Shown here one piece after another: positions 20,474-34,171 of a stretch of DNA of 64,000 nt. The notes under the pieces are model-generated. The model did no database searches. It was not told where the DNA came from and worked only from the letters and a program-made list of their open reading frames with translations. Position 1 is the stretch's first letter. Every line of letters starts with the position of its first letter. The DNA is taken from contig NC_134097.1 of assembly GCF_000715075.1 (NCBI RefSeq), forward strand, positions 63,459,190 to 63,523,189, given 5' to 3'. The DNA is from Nicotiana tabacum. Its lineage: Eukaryota; Streptophyta; Magnoliopsida; Solanales; Solanaceae. Both the position numbers and the translations under genes were made by a program.

Positions 20474-22300
20474 ATGTGAATTCCACCTAGAAAATCATGA
20501 AAATTAAGCCGAATATTGAAGAACTAGGGCTTGGAAATTTAGACCTTTAATTGAGGATTTGAAGGACTATTTGGGACCGGATTTGAGAACTTTTGATATG
20601 TATGAACTCGTGAGGAGATAAAGAATCTATTGATACAAAATTATTGAATTCCGAGACGTAGGCCCGAGGGTCGGGTTTTGGTAATTTCGGGATTCATGGT
20701 ATTATTTGATTGTTTTCGCTTGGGCTTTCTTCCCTTAGCATATTTTGACGCCGTGATTCTGATTTTGGATAGATTCGACGCACGTGGAAGCCGATTCGAG
20801 GGGCAAAGGCATCGCGGAGTAGTACTTTTACCGGTTTGAGGTAAGTAACCATTGTAAATCTGGAACTGGGGTACAAACCCCAGTATTTGGCTTGTTTTGA
20901 TAAATACGGTGACGCACATGCTAGGTGACGAGCGTGTGGACGTGCACCGATAGGGATTGTGACTTGGTCCATCCCATAGCGACAATTAAGCCGCGCATTT
21001 GATTTGGAAATATTATATTATTCCATATTTTTGATATTTATATTGTATTATGGGTTGTATGCCAAGTTTGGAGCCTTGTGCCGACCTGTAGAAACCCTTA
21101 GGGGCATTTTGACTGTTTTTCCTCACTTTACTTGCTAAAAACATATCCTCAGTCATGTTTTACCTGTTTAAATAAGACTGGTTTTATCTTTCCAATTCTA
21201 ATTGTGAGGACTGTTTGGGCTGAGTTCCCTAATTTCTAATGTTGTGCTCGAGAGGCTATGAGGTTAATGACTAAGAGAGGTTGAGAACCTGATAGTGAGG
21301 ATATTATATGTATATATTATGGATCGGGCTGCAAGCCGCAGCGATACTTATATGGATCGGATTGCGTGCCGCAGCAATATATGTATTGGATCGAGCTGCG
21401 CGCCGCAGCGATATGACGTTTGGGCTGCATGAGTCCCTCCGGAGTCTGTACAACCCCAGTGAGCGTAGTCGACTATAAATTACGGATCGGGCTGCACGCC
21501 GCAGCAGCTACGATAATCTTTATTGTTATGAGATATTAATGAGCATGAGTGCTGAGAGTGAGTACTGAGTGACGAGAGCTGAGTCACGAGTGACTGAGAG
21601 GTTGTCCGAGATGCCATATTCTGAGTGATACCTTGCCCGAGGGGCCCAATTATGATATTTTTACTGATTTCACTCTTCTTTTAAATAAGCCTCTGTTGGA
21701 AAAATTACTAAGTATATGATTTCAAGTGTTTAAACTGAAATTGATGATTTTACGATGAAATTGGTTTTAAACTGCGAAGTTGACCTGTTATTTTGTTGTT
21801 TATTCAGTTATATGATATTTTACTGCTCCTCATTGCTTTCAGACCTTATTTACTTTAGTTACTTATTGAGTTGGCGTACTCACGTTACTCCCTGCACCTT
21901 GCGTGCAGATACAGGTGCCCGAGAAGCAAAGTGAGGGTCCTCAGCTGATCCAGAGGTTGCCGGAGATTTTGAGGTAGCTGCATGGCGTCCGCAGCCATGT
22001 CATCTCCTTCTTATCTTATTATTTTTCCACATTTTGCTAGACTTTTCTTGTATCAGACAGTCAGTTATGTAGTAGAGGTTCTAGACTCGTGACACCAGAT
22101 ATTTGGAGCTGTGTTGTCTTATGTTTTTATTGGATTCCGCATTAATTTAGTGGTTTTAAACACTTCTTAGGAAAACTGGTATTTAATCCTATGTTGGAAA
22201 AATGGTTTTATAGAAGAAATTTGTTGTGATTGATGGTTTGGGTTGGCTTGACTAGTAGTGTGATAGGCGCCATCACGACCGGGTATTTGGGGTCGTGGCA
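20474..22300 (+). repeat. 3' part of a gypsy-type LTR (LTR B)
   Basis: Ends CACGACCGGG...GGTCGTGGCA. It is the same broad family as the LTRs of element F (23295-33661) but in the opposite orientation. For example, the stretch around 20740-20970 matches the reverse complement of about 24740-24980. Its 5' end is cut by LTR3. After its end the copia frame of element A starts at 22301-22306, so LTR B inserted into A. No coding sequence. Confidence 0.75.
21319..21515 (+). repeat. Short GC-rich repeats inside LTR B
   Basis: Four copies of GGATCGGGCTGC-like sequence followed by GCCGCAGC, about 40 bp apart for the first three and then a gap. GGCTGC and GCAGC can pair within each unit. LTRs of element F have a different short repeat near the equivalent place. 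Confidence 0.6.
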
Positions 22301-23294
22301 TAAATATTGGAAAGAGGCAATAAAAGTTTAAATTGATTCTATTAAGAAAAATAATACATGGATTTTAACTGATTTACCTCCTGGTACAAAGCCTATTGGT
22401 TGTAAATGGATTTTCAAAAGGAAATTTAATCCTGATGGATCATTAGATAAATATAAAACTCGATTAATAGAAAAAGGTTTTTCTCAAAAACAAAATATAG
22501 ATTATTTTGATACATTTGCACCAGTGACTAGATTTTCTTCTCTTCGAATTTTAATTGCCTTAGCTTCAATCCGTAAGCTTTTTATCCACCAAATGGATGT
22601 GAAAATTGCTTTTTCTAAATGGTGATTTAGAAGAAAAGATTTATATGGTTCAACTTGAAGGCTGTGTCATTCCGGGACAAGAAAATAAAGTTTGTAAATT
22701 TATTAAATCTCTTTATGACCTTAAACAAGCTCCTAACCAATGGTATGAGAAATTTGAACAAGTCTTATTGAGAGACGGTTTTTCTTCAATTGAGGTGGAT
22801 AAATGTGTCTATACTAAAGTGGTAGACAATGATAATGTGATACTGTATTTGTATGTTGATGACATACTTATATTTGGTACAAATTTAAATATTGTGCAAA
22901 GTACTAAATTATTTTAGTCTGCTAATTTTGATATGAAATATCTGGGTGAAGTAAATATAAGAAATTTGGAGACTTCTTAAGAAGATGGAATAATGTTGTC
23001 TCAAGAAAATTATATTGAGAGACTTCTTAAGAAGTTTGAATATTTTAATGTCACATCTGTGAGAACTCCTTTTGATGCTAACTCTCAGTTGAAAAAGAAT
23101 AATGGTGACCCAGTTGCTCAGTCTAAATATGCTCAGATTATTAGGAGTCTAATGCATTTAATGAATTTTACAAGGCCTGATATAGCCTATGTTGTGTGTA
23201 GTCTGAGTAGATAAACTCATAATCCCAACATAGAGCATTGGTCTGCATTAGATAGACTAATGAAATATTTGAGAGGAACCATGAATTATGGTAT
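22301..23294 (+). pseudogene. pol: Copia RT pseudogene (element A), left half
   Basis: Translated copia motifs run from KYWKEAI through PIGCKWIFKRK, FDTFAPVTR, HQMDVK and YVDD (about 22850-22865) to the start of RNase H (LMKYLRGTMNYG). The frame is broken by a stop just after KYWKEAIKV, a frameshift after MDVKIAF (about 22615) and stops near 22917, 22980 and 23212. The gene is dead. Element F interrupts it within the RNase H part; the missing half is at 33667. Confidence 0.88.
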
Positions 23295-26200
23295 TGTCAC
23301 GACCCTAACCCCGAACCCGGTCGTGATGGTGCTTCTCATGAAGACAAGGCCAGCCAATTAGACCTAATTTAGTATTTAAAACAGTTAAACAATATAAGAG
23401 CAGTCTAAACATGATTTAATGATAATAAACAACGGATATACAACCTAACACAGCCCTAATCGGGGTGTCACAAGTCACGAGCATCTACTAGGGTATTAAT
23501 ACAACTGAAGGTTTGAAGTGTACAAATATAGTCTAATGAAATGAAGAGAGAGAAAAGCAATACTGCGAACGCCGACAGCTACCTTGCTAAACCCTTATGA
23601 CTTTGCCTCCGATCAACTAAAACATACCTAAATCTGTACACAAGATGCAGGGAGTAATGTGAGTACTCCGGCTCAGTGAGTAATAATAATAAATAAAGAA
23701 TAAAGACAAGAAATCACGTAAAACATATCAAGATGTTGTACAAAAGCAATCCAAAACCAGTAAGAAAGTAGTGAAGCTGCAAAATCTCTTGAAAATATTT
23801 TGGCTAAGTTTAAACATCTTTGAAAATGACTTTTCCAACAGTTATGCAAATGAATGCCAAAAACAGTTAGTGTAGATAGGCACAGAAATCTGCCTTTCGG
23901 GCACAAATACAATAGTTTAACAGGTAAAATGACAAGTAAATGTGAAAGATAACATATAAAGGTTCGCCCCTCGGGCTCAATGTCATCAACTCCGGCCCTC
24001 CGGCAATATCTCAGAACAATAATAGCCCCTCAGGCAATCACATAGAACGGTACCAACCCCTCGGGTAAATCACATAGAACAATACCAACCCCTTGGGCTA
24101 TCACATAGAACAATATCAGCCCCTCGGGCTATCACATAGAATAATATTAGCCCCTCGGGCTATCACATAGAATAATATCAGCCCCTCGGGCTATATATCA
24201 CATCACAATGGGTATCCGCACTCACTGGGGGTATACAGACTTCAGGAGGGGCCCCTTATGGCCCAAACGCAATATCAATCCATCTCGTGGAATAAAAATC
24301 TAGGCCCTCTGCCTCATATCAGTTATGTATCTCAGGCCCTCGGCCTTATAAACAATATCAACAAGCCACCTCGTGGCGTACATATCTCAGACCCTCGGCC
24401 TCAATCAGTGTCAGTTTTTCCTCACAACTAGGCCCTCGGCCTTACTCAGTCAAAAATATTCACAAGCCCCTCGGGCATTAGTAAAACAACATTTCTCATC
24501 CCAAAACATCATTTAAACTATCATTTAAGTCTCAAAACAGAGTAAAAATGGTTGAGTGGTAAAATATTGGAAAATAGCATGACTGAGTTCAATTAGTAAG
24601 TCAAAGTAGTGAGGAAATAGTAATAAAAATCTCTGAAGGGTTCAAATAGTTGGCACGAAGCCCAAATATGTTAATTAGTCCAAATCATGATGATAAAAAT
24701 AAGTTTCAGTCAAATACGCAGTAAAATCATCAATCGGGATGGACCAAGTCACAATCCTCAATAGTACACGACCCCACGCTCGTCATCAAGCGTGTGCCTC
24801 ACCTCAATATAGAACTATGATGTGCAATCCGGGGTTTCAAACCCTTAGAACATCATTTACAATCATTACTTACCTCGAACCGGCTAAAACTCTAGCTCGC
24901 GATGCCTTTACCCCTCAAATTGGCCTCCACGTGCGTCGAATCTATTCAAAATCAGAACGAATACGTCACAATATGCTAAGGGAACAAAGCCCAAGCAAAA
25001 ACAATCGAAAAACACCAAAAATCTCTAAATTAGCAAAACCCGAGCCCTGGGCCCACTTGTCAAAACTTAGAAATTTTTACATCAACAGGTTCCTTATCTC
25101 CCCACGAGTTCAACCATACCAATTTTACCAAAATCCGACATCAACTCGACCTTCAAATCTTCAAATTAAACCAAGGGGGTTTTCTAGATTTTACCAACTA
25201 AAATTACCAATTAAATGTTAAAAACAACGATGGATTCGAGTAATCTAACCAAAATTGAGTTAAGAACACTTACCCTGATGTTTTCCTTGAAAATCTCTCG
25301 AAACATCGCCTCACCCGAGCTCCCCCAACTCTATTTTTGTCAAAAATGGCCAAAAACAATGTTTTATAACATTTTCCGATTCGGGCGCCAAAGGTGGAGC
25401 CGGGCGCTGCCTGTGGCGCTGGTTCCAGTAGCCAAAATAAATCCCGGTGCCATGGATGGCGCCCCGCGCTACCCTGGGCGCTGGCGATGGGAAATTATTT
25501 TTTCCCGAAACGAAAATGGGCATAACTCTCTCATACGATGTCCGAATTGGACGATTCTTTTTGCTATGGCTCTGAAATTTTGATATGGATCTAATGCTTC
25601 AATAAAAACCGAATTTGGAGCTAATTTGCATAATATGATACCACTTATTCTTGAAGAACGACATCAAAACATTCTTGAAATGCCCAAGTTAAACTCCAAA
25701 TACCATCCAAACTCCACCCGAGGCCCTCGAGACCTCAACCAAATATATCAAAAAGTCCTAAAATATCATGCGGACTTACTCGGAGTTTCAAATCATGCCA
25801 AGCAACATCGAAACTACAATTCACACCTCAATTCAGACTTATGAGTTTCAAACTTTTCCTTTTACAAAGCGCGTGCTGAAATGTATAAAATGAATCTGGA
25901 ATGACTTCAAATTTTGCACACAAGTCATTAATGACATGATGGAGCTACTGCAACTTTCGGAATTTCATTCCGATCGCTGTATCAAAATCTCACGTATCAA
26001 CTGGAAAACGCCGAAATCTCCATTTCGCCAATTCAAGCCTAAACCTTCCACGGACCTCCAAAATGCATTCCGATCACGCTCCTCAGTCCCAAATCACCTA
26101 ACGGAGCTAACCAAATCATAAAAATTCCAATCCGAGATCATATACAAACAAGTCAAATCTTGGTCAAACCTTTCAAACTTCAAGCTTCAACTAAGAACTA

Positions 26201-26342
26201 TTTTCTTCCAAATTCGTTTCGATTACCCTGAAAACCAAAACCAATGATTTACATAAGTCATAATACATTACACGGGGCAAGTCATGCCCGAGAACTGGCG
26301 ATCAAAGTGCAAAATCTCAAAACAACCGGTCGGGTCATTACA
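23295..26342 (-). repeat. 3' LTR of element F
   Basis: On the plus strand it begins TGTCACGACCC and ends GGGTCATTACA. Open stretches on the plus strand here (for example 24739-25221 and 25215-25583) also occur broken in the partner LTR and are antisense to the element, so I do not treat them as genes. Confidence 0.88.
24020..24200. repeat. ~32-bp repeats in left LTR of F
   Basis: About six copies of CCCCTCGGGCTATCACATAG-like units followed by AA(T/C)AATA. A matching set is in the right LTR at about 31360-31500. Confidence 0.7.
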
Positions 26343-26355
26343 TCCTCCCCCACTT
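26343..26355 (-). other. Polypurine tract of element F
   Basis: Minus strand reads AAGTGGGGGAGGA against the LTR start TGTAATGACCC. Confidence 0.75.
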
Positions 26356-29300
26356 AAACATACGTTCGTCCTCGAACGTGCCTAGAGTTGTTCCAGAAGC
26401 AAACCAAATCGTTGAATAACCTTACCATTCATATACCCGGGGGTGATCCCACATCACCCTTTCTCATATAGGTCCGATAACACAATGAAACTGCATTTCC
26501 ATATTCCATCCTAGCCCATAAGCCTTAGAACCACATTTCCACTTCTGAAATAATTCACAAGATCAGAATCTCACATCTATTTTCAGAATAAGCCCGAACA
26601 AGCTGTAATCACCCATACTTGCAATCTCAGGTGCAATCACTTGATATGCCACATAACTCAAACACTCGTAGTGATAACTTCTAATTATAGCAGCTGCACA
26701 CAACACCCGAATACTGATAGAAAAACTCTTATCAACTAGAGTCTCACCCCAACACTTTCATATACCGCCAATGATCACTAAAACACGTGGTAAGCCATAG
26801 CCATTTCCCAGATCAACCATTCAAGAAGCCACTCCTCCTTTGGCAAATACCACAGCAAATTTCTGAGCTGAAGCTCGATATTATCCTTCCAATATGCTGA
26901 AATCGAACCCGTTCATATTCATTAATGATCCTAACGATCTCCTCTAATCCAACACACTAATCTGGTGACATGACACATCAGTATAGGCCTAAGACACCAC
27001 TTGCATAATACGCGCACCAATAAGCAACAGTCCGAACATACCTCCAATCATGAAAATGACTCAAATGAAAGAGTTGTACCTCAAGCTCACCAGTACCACC
27101 ACAACACAAGGCTGAGAACTCGTCTCGCATCGTAGGAACATAACACATGAATCTAACCCGCAAGGTCATACCTCCACATAACTTCGATGCGATGCGCGAT
27201 CCTATCCAACACTGCTCTATATGAACCACCTCAAGTCACTATGCTCGAAATCGATAACCAAACATAATTTGATGTCTGGAACCAAAGCAAATCATCATAC
27301 CCACGGTAGAGCAAATAACCTACATCACACAAACCCGAAAGGACATAACCAACACACCATTCATCGAGCAACACCTAATTTCTTTTCCCGACGACTTCCA
27401 CTATGAAACCCCAATCGAACCGCACCATAGGTGCCTATAACCAACGAATTACAACATCTCGCAACACATAAAGGTAACTCATATATCTCCCCAGATTACT
27501 AATAAGCTCAATAACAATCGAATCAACACATCCCTCAACAATACAATTCGGAGCCAACCAAGCCGACTCAAATTAGAACACGCACCCACATTGGCCTGCC
27601 AATGAACTCTTTATCACGAAAATACTGGAGCTGCTCTTCAACTCCTTTAACTCTGCTGGTGCCATACGATACGGTACTCGACATCGAATCAATACCAAAA
27701 TCCACAACCTTGCCTAGCGATATGCCTGACCACAAGAAATACATCCGAAAAGTCCCTCACCAGCGAAACTGAATCAATGGTAGAAGCCTCTGCACAGACA
27801 TCTATCACGAAAGCCCACATAAGAAAGACAATCCTTTCCAGTCATCCACTGGGTCTTCAAAATATAAAACAACTCCACTAGGACATAATCCGTCGAACCT
27901 CGTCACTCAACCCGTGGTAATTCCAGCATAGCCAACAGCGCCGCCTTAGCGCAATAGTCCAGAATGACAGAACATGGAGGCAACCAGTCTGAACCCAATA
28001 TCACGCCCAAAATTTTTAACATACCAAGCACAAAAGATCCGCTCGGGTATCCAAACCCTGATAGTCACTAAATAGTGCCGATGCACACGACTCACAACCA
28101 CCTCATAGCTTGAATGTGAGAACTTCCATGTCTTCCAATCCATATGGAACATGACTCAGCACACCTGATCCCAATTCCGTCGTCCAAATACAGACCACAC
28201 CTCAAATACCCAATCATTCCATGAAAGATACTCTAAAATTCCCCTGTACCACCAAGCAAGCTCGAATATCAACAGTCGATCTAACAAGAACGTGCCACAA
28301 TACTACAGAAGTATCATCAACTTAATCACATTGCCTTTTCTGAAACACATACCCTCGTCAAATCACTCCATTTAGTAATACCATTTCCTTAATCATCTGA
28401 AGATCATTCCCCTACTCATCTGAAGCTCATTCCTATAATCATCTTAAACTGCCCGTGCTGCCTAAGAATTTTTTATGACTTTCCATTCAGAACTGAACCG
28501 TAACCTTCCACTTGCAAATCTCAATCCTCCACAACATACCGCATATACCATAACATCCCAGGATAATCTGAGAACTTCATCTTCCTTCCGAGCCATAAAC
28601 ATCTACGTACTCAACTAGTCAAGAACTTTCCAGTGGTCCCATCTAGAAGAAAATCACTATACATCCCATGCTCCTCATGCCCACAGAAAATATACTTCTC
28701 CAACCGAGGTAGAAACCATCAAGAACTCTCCGAGTTCCCCTTGCACAAACTAAACCTGCCAGGACTGAATCCTTCTAACTCGACCAAGCTATACAAGCCA
28801 TCAAAACCTAAGAGCATTACCTCAAAATACCTGTAGGAACTCATTACCCCGTACACACCCAAGGAACTAATCACATCCTTACCATACCGATCCGGCCTAC
28901 TACCAAGCTATACCATCTGCCGAGTTTCCTTCTGATTTACCTTCAATTTGATACTCCTTCTTGCTATAACATCACAATTCCTTAACCCAAACTTACCACA
29001 TGGGACCCAAGCATAAAACCACACAGTCTAAGGCTCATAAGCCGCTGAATACTCTCTTAAATATTCCCAAAAGCACCACATTCAAAATACTTTACTATGA
29101 GGAAACTTCCTACGAATCTAAATTCATTACTTTTACCTTCCTGGTACTGATACATGGGATCCTATAATTGATATAGAAAATACCACAAGTCTTGACATTT
29201 TCCCATGAAAACTCAGTTTCTAACCACATATACAACTTGAAGATACCAATTGTTACACGTAAAGTCTTGAACTCATTAGAACCATTTAGTCATCCACTCT

Positions 29301-30614
29301 ACTCGAACTGCAATTAGCCTAATCAAAAGAACTGAACAATCCTCCCCTCGTTGGAACTCCGACACCGACAAATGTAACCTCATTCCAGTACAACCAAGCA
29401 ACTTCATGCTCTATGCACCGAGCATCCTATACCAATAACAACTCAAGACATTCCGTGATTGTCACACACCTATGAAGCGTACTATAACCTTTGTTAAGAA
29501 TTTTTCTTATACCCAAGCCATCCCCGGTCTCATTTTTCGCAAGCCATAACTGATTCACCAGCACGCCTCAAACTGGAACCAACATAGCACTTAACCGTGC
29601 AATCACCTAATCAATAGAAGACTCACCCACTTGGCTTGAAGCCATAGATCAACACACATTCAATAACTCATAATGCTTATACTCTATTGATGCCATAATA
29701 CCATAGTGAGGTTAAACTCAACTCCTTTATAAGCTTTGAAAACACAGATCATCTAGAATTTTAACTCTTCTACAAATCTCACATTCGCTCTCGCAACAGT
29801 TACACCCACTCTCTAAGCGACCCAATTTAAATTACAACACATATCTTTTACTCGGAAACGAGATCTTCTAATAGACACATAAGGATCGCACCACCTCAGA
29901 ACACTTCGCAGGAGATAACCCACCTGCTTTGCCTCCAACTAACTTTCCTGTATACCTTCCACCGCCGTAAACTGTACGCAGTCACTTAGTCTTCCTGAGT
30001 CTGAATTCATACCGCAACATGAAATTTACTTCACTCTCAACTAGAAAACACGAAAAGATCCTTCACATGCCCATAACTTGGGGCTATATCTCGAATCACG
30101 ATGGAATTCAAGCACCTAATATTCTTCTATCCTCCCGCAGACCTTTCTCGTCGCTTCCAAATCATATGGATACATCTCGTAGTACGAACATACTCATCAC
30201 ATAGTTATCAGCCATCACTTCCACTAATATGGACAATACCGCACATATAAGTTTAAAAACACTTGCTCACACAATCAGCACCTCGGTGCTCAAGCTATCG
30301 GCAAATATCCAACCTCAAGTCCTCCAGACTGTCCCAATATCAACTCACAGAGATCACATCTCGCCCCTCGATCGGGTAATCCCAAGCCATCAATACACAT
30401 CTGATACTAAGCGTTTATGTGCGCATACAAACTCATGGAAGGAATTCAAAGAGTTACATTTCAAGCTAAATCAAAGGACGCACGATAAAAATTCAAGAGT
30501 GTGAAGTTTTCCAAAAGGTTTTACAGCCTCTCGAGGATAAATAAAGACATCTCCGTACCAATCCGCGAGACTCTACTAAACCTGCGCATGACTCGTGAGA
30601 CCTATGTAACCTAG
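26356..30614 (-). pseudogene. Internal region of F with a decayed protease-RT linker
   Basis: No long frame survives. On the minus strand at about 27870-27640, scattered matches to the stretch between protease and RT of Ty3/gypsy elements can be read, including TIDSVSLVRDFSDVF and then, after frameshifts, a match to PPYRMAPAELKEL. Beyond it (lower coordinates) the RT, RNase H and integrase expected next are absent, so pol appears deleted as well as mutated. Small open stretches (26978-27229, 27946-28152) show no domain I recognise. The rest, about 28200-30600, should correspond to gag and upstream sequence but is unreadable. Confidence 0.55.
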
Positions 30615-30626
30615 GCTTTGATACCA
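30615..30626 (-). other. Primer binding site of element F
   Basis: Minus strand TGGTATCAAAGC, close to the initiator-Met tRNA complement TGGTATCAGAGC, three bases from the LTR. Confidence 0.75.
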
Positions 30627-30629
30627 ACT

Positions 30630-33600
30630 TGTCATGACCCTAACCCCGAACCTGGTCGTGATGGTGCCTCTTGTGAAGACAAGGCCAGTCAATTAGACCC
30701 TATTCACTATTTAAAATAGTTAAACAATATAAGAGCAGTCTAAAAATGATTTAATGATAATAAACAGCGGATATACAACCCAACACAGCCCTAATCGGGG
30801 TGTCACAAGTCACTAGCATCTACTAGGATATTAATACAACTGAAGGTTTGAAGTGTACAAATACAGTCTAATAAAATGAAGAGAGAGAAAAGCAATGCTA
30901 CGAACGCCGGCATCTACCTTGCTAAACTCTGATGACTTTGCCTTCGATCAGCCAAAACATACCTGAATCTGCACACAAAGTGCAAGGAGTAATGTGAGTA
31001 CTCCGATTCAGTGAGTAATAATAATAAATAAAGACTGAAGGCAAGAAATCATGTAAAACATATTAAGATGTTGTATAGAAGCAGTCCAAAACCAATAAGA
31101 AAGTAGTGAAGCTGTAAAAATCTCTTTAAAATATTTTGCTTCAGTTTAAACTTCTTTGAAAATGACTTGCCCAACAGTTATGCAAATGAATGCCAAAAAC
31201 AGTTAGTGCAGATAAGCACAGAAATCCACCTCTCTGGCACAAATATCATAGTTTAACAGGTAAAATAACAAGTAAATGTGAAAGATAACAGATAAAGGTT
31301 CGCCCCTCGGGCACAATGTCAACAACTTCGCCCTTCAAGAAATATCTCAAAATAATAACAGCCCCTCGGGCAATCACATAGAACGGTACCAACCCCTCGG
31401 GCAAATCACATAGAACAATACCAGCCCCTTGGGCTATCACATAGAACAATATCAACCCCTCGGGCTATCACATAGAACAATATCAGCCCCTCTAGCTATA
31501 TCTCACATCATAATGGGTACCCGCGCTCACCGGGGGTGTACAGACTCCAGGAGGTGCCCCTTACGGCCCAAGCGCAATATCAAGTCATCTCGTGGCATAA
31601 AAATCTAGTCCCTCGGCCTCATATTAGTCAATCCACCTCGTGGTGTATATATGTATCTCAGGACCTCGGCCTCATAAACAATATCAACAAGCCACCTCGT
31701 GGCGTACATATCTCAGGCTCTCGGCCTCAATCAGTATCAGTGTTTCCTCACAACTAGGCCCTCGGCCTTACTCAGTCAAAAATATTCACAAGCCCCTCGG
31801 ACATTAGTAAAACAATATTTCTCAGCCCAAAACATCATTTAAAATATCATTTAAGTCTCAAAATGGAGTAAAAATGGCTGAGTGGTAAAACAATGAAAAA
31901 TAGCATGACTGAGTTCAATTAGTAAGTCAAAGTAGTGAGGAAATAATAATAAAAATCCCCGAAGGGTTCAAATAGTTGGCACGAAGCCCAAATATGTCAA
32001 TCAGCCTAAATCATGATGATAACAAATAAGTTTCAGTCAAATACGCGGTAAAATCATCAATCGAGACGGACCAAGTCACAATCCCCAATAGTACACGACC
32101 CCACGCTCGTCGTCAAGCGTGTGCCTCACCTCAATATCGCACTACGATGTGCAATACGGGGTTTCAAACCCTCAGAATATCATTTACAATCATTACTCAC
32201 CTCGAACCGGCTAAAACTCTAGCTCGCGATGCCTTTGCCCCTCAAATTGTTCTCCACACGCATCTAATCTATTCGAAATCAGAACGAATACGTCACAATA
32301 TGCTAAGGGAACAAAGCCCAAGCAAAAACAATCAATAAACACCAAAAATCTCGAATTTAGCAAATCCCGAGCCCTGGGCCCACTTCTCAAAACTCAAAAA
32401 TTTTTACATCAACGGGTTCCTTATCTCCCCATGAGTTCAACCATACCAATTTTACCAAAATCTGACATCAACTCAACCTTCAAATCTTCAAATTAAACCA
32501 AGAGGGTTTTCAAGATTTTACTAGCTAAAATCACCAATTAAATGTTAAAAACAACGATGGATTCGAGTAATCTAACCAAAATTGAGTTAAGAACACTTAC
32601 CCTGATGTTTTCCTTGAAAATCTCTCGAAAAATCGCCTCACCCGAGCTCCCCCAACTCTATTTTTGTCAAAAATGGCCAAAACCCCCGTTTTATAACATT
32701 TTCCGATTCGGGCACCACAGGTGGCACTACCTGTGGCGCTGGTTCAAGTAGCCAAAATAAATCCCGGCACCATGGATGGCGCCCCACGCTACCCTGGGCG
32801 CTGGTGATGGGAAATTATTTTTCCCCGATAAGAAAATGGGGCATAACTCTCTCATACGATGTCCGAATTGAACGATTCTTTTTGCTATGGCTCCAAAATT
32901 TCGATACGAATCTAATGCTTCAATAAAAACTGAATTTGGACCTCATTTTCATAATATGATACCACTTATTCTTGAAGAACAATATCAAAATATTCTTGAA
33001 ATGCCCAAGTTAAATTCCAAATACCATCCAAACTCCACCCGAGGACCTCAGGACCTCAACCAAATATATCAAAAAGTCCTAAAATATCATGCGGACTTAC
33101 TCAGAGTTTCAAATCATGCCAAGCAATGTCAAAACTACAATTCACACCTCAATTCGGACTTATGAGTTTCAAACTTTTTCTTTTACAATGCGCGTGCCGA
33201 AACGTATAAAATGAATCCAGAATTACTTCAAATTTTGCACACAAGTCATTTATCACATAATGGAGCTACTGCAACTTCCAGAATTTCATTCCGACCTATA
33301 TATCAAAATTTCACCTATCAACCGGAAAACGCCAAAATCTCCATTTCGCCAATTCAAGCCTAAACTTCCACGGACCTCCAAAATGCATTTCGATCACGCT
33401 ACTAAGTCCCAAATCACCTAACGGAGCTAACCAAATCAAAAAAATTCTTATCCGAGATCATATACAAACAAGTCAAATCTTGGTCAAACCTTTCAAACTT
33501 TAAGCTTCAACTGAGAACTATTTTCTTCCAAATTCGTTCAGATTACCCTGAAAACCAAAACCAATGTTTACATAAGTCATAATACATCACACGGGGTGAG

Positions 33601-33661
33601 TCATGCCCGAGAACTGGTGATCAAAGTGCAAAAACTTAAAACGACCAGTCGGATCGTTACA
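30630..33661 (-). repeat. 5' LTR of element F
   Basis: Plus strand TGTCATGACCC to GGATCGTTACA. Colinear with 23295-26342 with numerous substitutions and small indels. Holds the same short repeat block at about 31360-31500. Confidence 0.88.
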
Positions 33662-33666
33662 AGTAT

Positions 33667-34171
33667 CCTATATAGTGGATTTCCTTCTACTTTAGAAGGG
33701 TACAGTGATGCAAACTGAATCTATAATTCAGATGAGACAAAATCCACTAGTGGTTATGTATTCACCGTTGGTGGTAGTGCAATATCGTGGAAATCAACTA
33801 AACAGACGATCATTGCTAGATTGACTATGAAATCAGAGTTTGTAGCTCGGGAGTTAGATGGTTCTGAAGCTGAGTGGCTAAGAAACTTCTTAGCTAATAT
33901 CCCTTTTATAAAGAACATATGGTCTCCTGTGTCTATACACTATAATTTCCAAGCGGCAATAGCTATAGCAAAGAATAAATCTTATAATTATAAAAGTAGA
34001 CACATGAAACTGAGGCATAACATAAAACAGCTGTTGAGAGATGGAATAATTTTCATTGACTATGTGAATTCAGAGATAAATTTGGCTGATCCTCTAACTA
34101 AACCTGTGGGAAGAAAATTAATTCTTCAAACCTCAAAAGAGGTGGGGTTAAGGACGACATGTTATCAATAG
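33667..34171 (+). pseudogene. pol: Copia RNase H pseudogene (element A), right half
   Basis: Continues the gene broken at 23294. Motifs include LEGYSDAN followed by a stop, DETKSTSGYVFTVGG, AISWKSTKQT, KSEFVARE, a changed catalytic region (IHYNFQAAIAIA where copia has a CDN or YCDN motif), KSRHMKLRHN and ADPLTKPVGR near the end. The final stop is at 34169-34171. A Met-started piece of 116 codons (33821) is only a fragment. Confidence 0.85.

Larger units (their letters stand above)
23295..33661 (-). mobile_element. Degenerate Ty3/gypsy derivative F (LARD-like), 10.4 kb
   Basis: Two direct LTRs (23295-26342 and 30630-33661) flank a 4.3 kb internal region. On the minus strand a PBS (TGGTATCAAAGC) follows the right LTR and a PPT (AAGTGGGGGAGGA) precedes the left one, which fixes the orientation. 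Flanks are GGTAT and AGTAT, a 5-bp TSD with one change. Removing one copy joins the two halves of the copia gene in frame. The LTRs differ at roughly one site in ten where I compared them, so the insertion is old. The internal region has no usable pol, so any mobility needed a helper. Confidence 0.88.

Noticed and set aside
20641..20985. Minus-strand open stretches of 114 and 92 codons
   Set aside because: Overlapping frames inside LTR B with no domain. Their similarity to 24739-25221 simply reflects the shared LTR family.
24739..25583. Two plus-strand open stretches (160 and 122 codons)
   Set aside because: They lie in the LTR of element F, antisense to it, and are broken in the partner LTR at 32147-32751. 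No domain seen.
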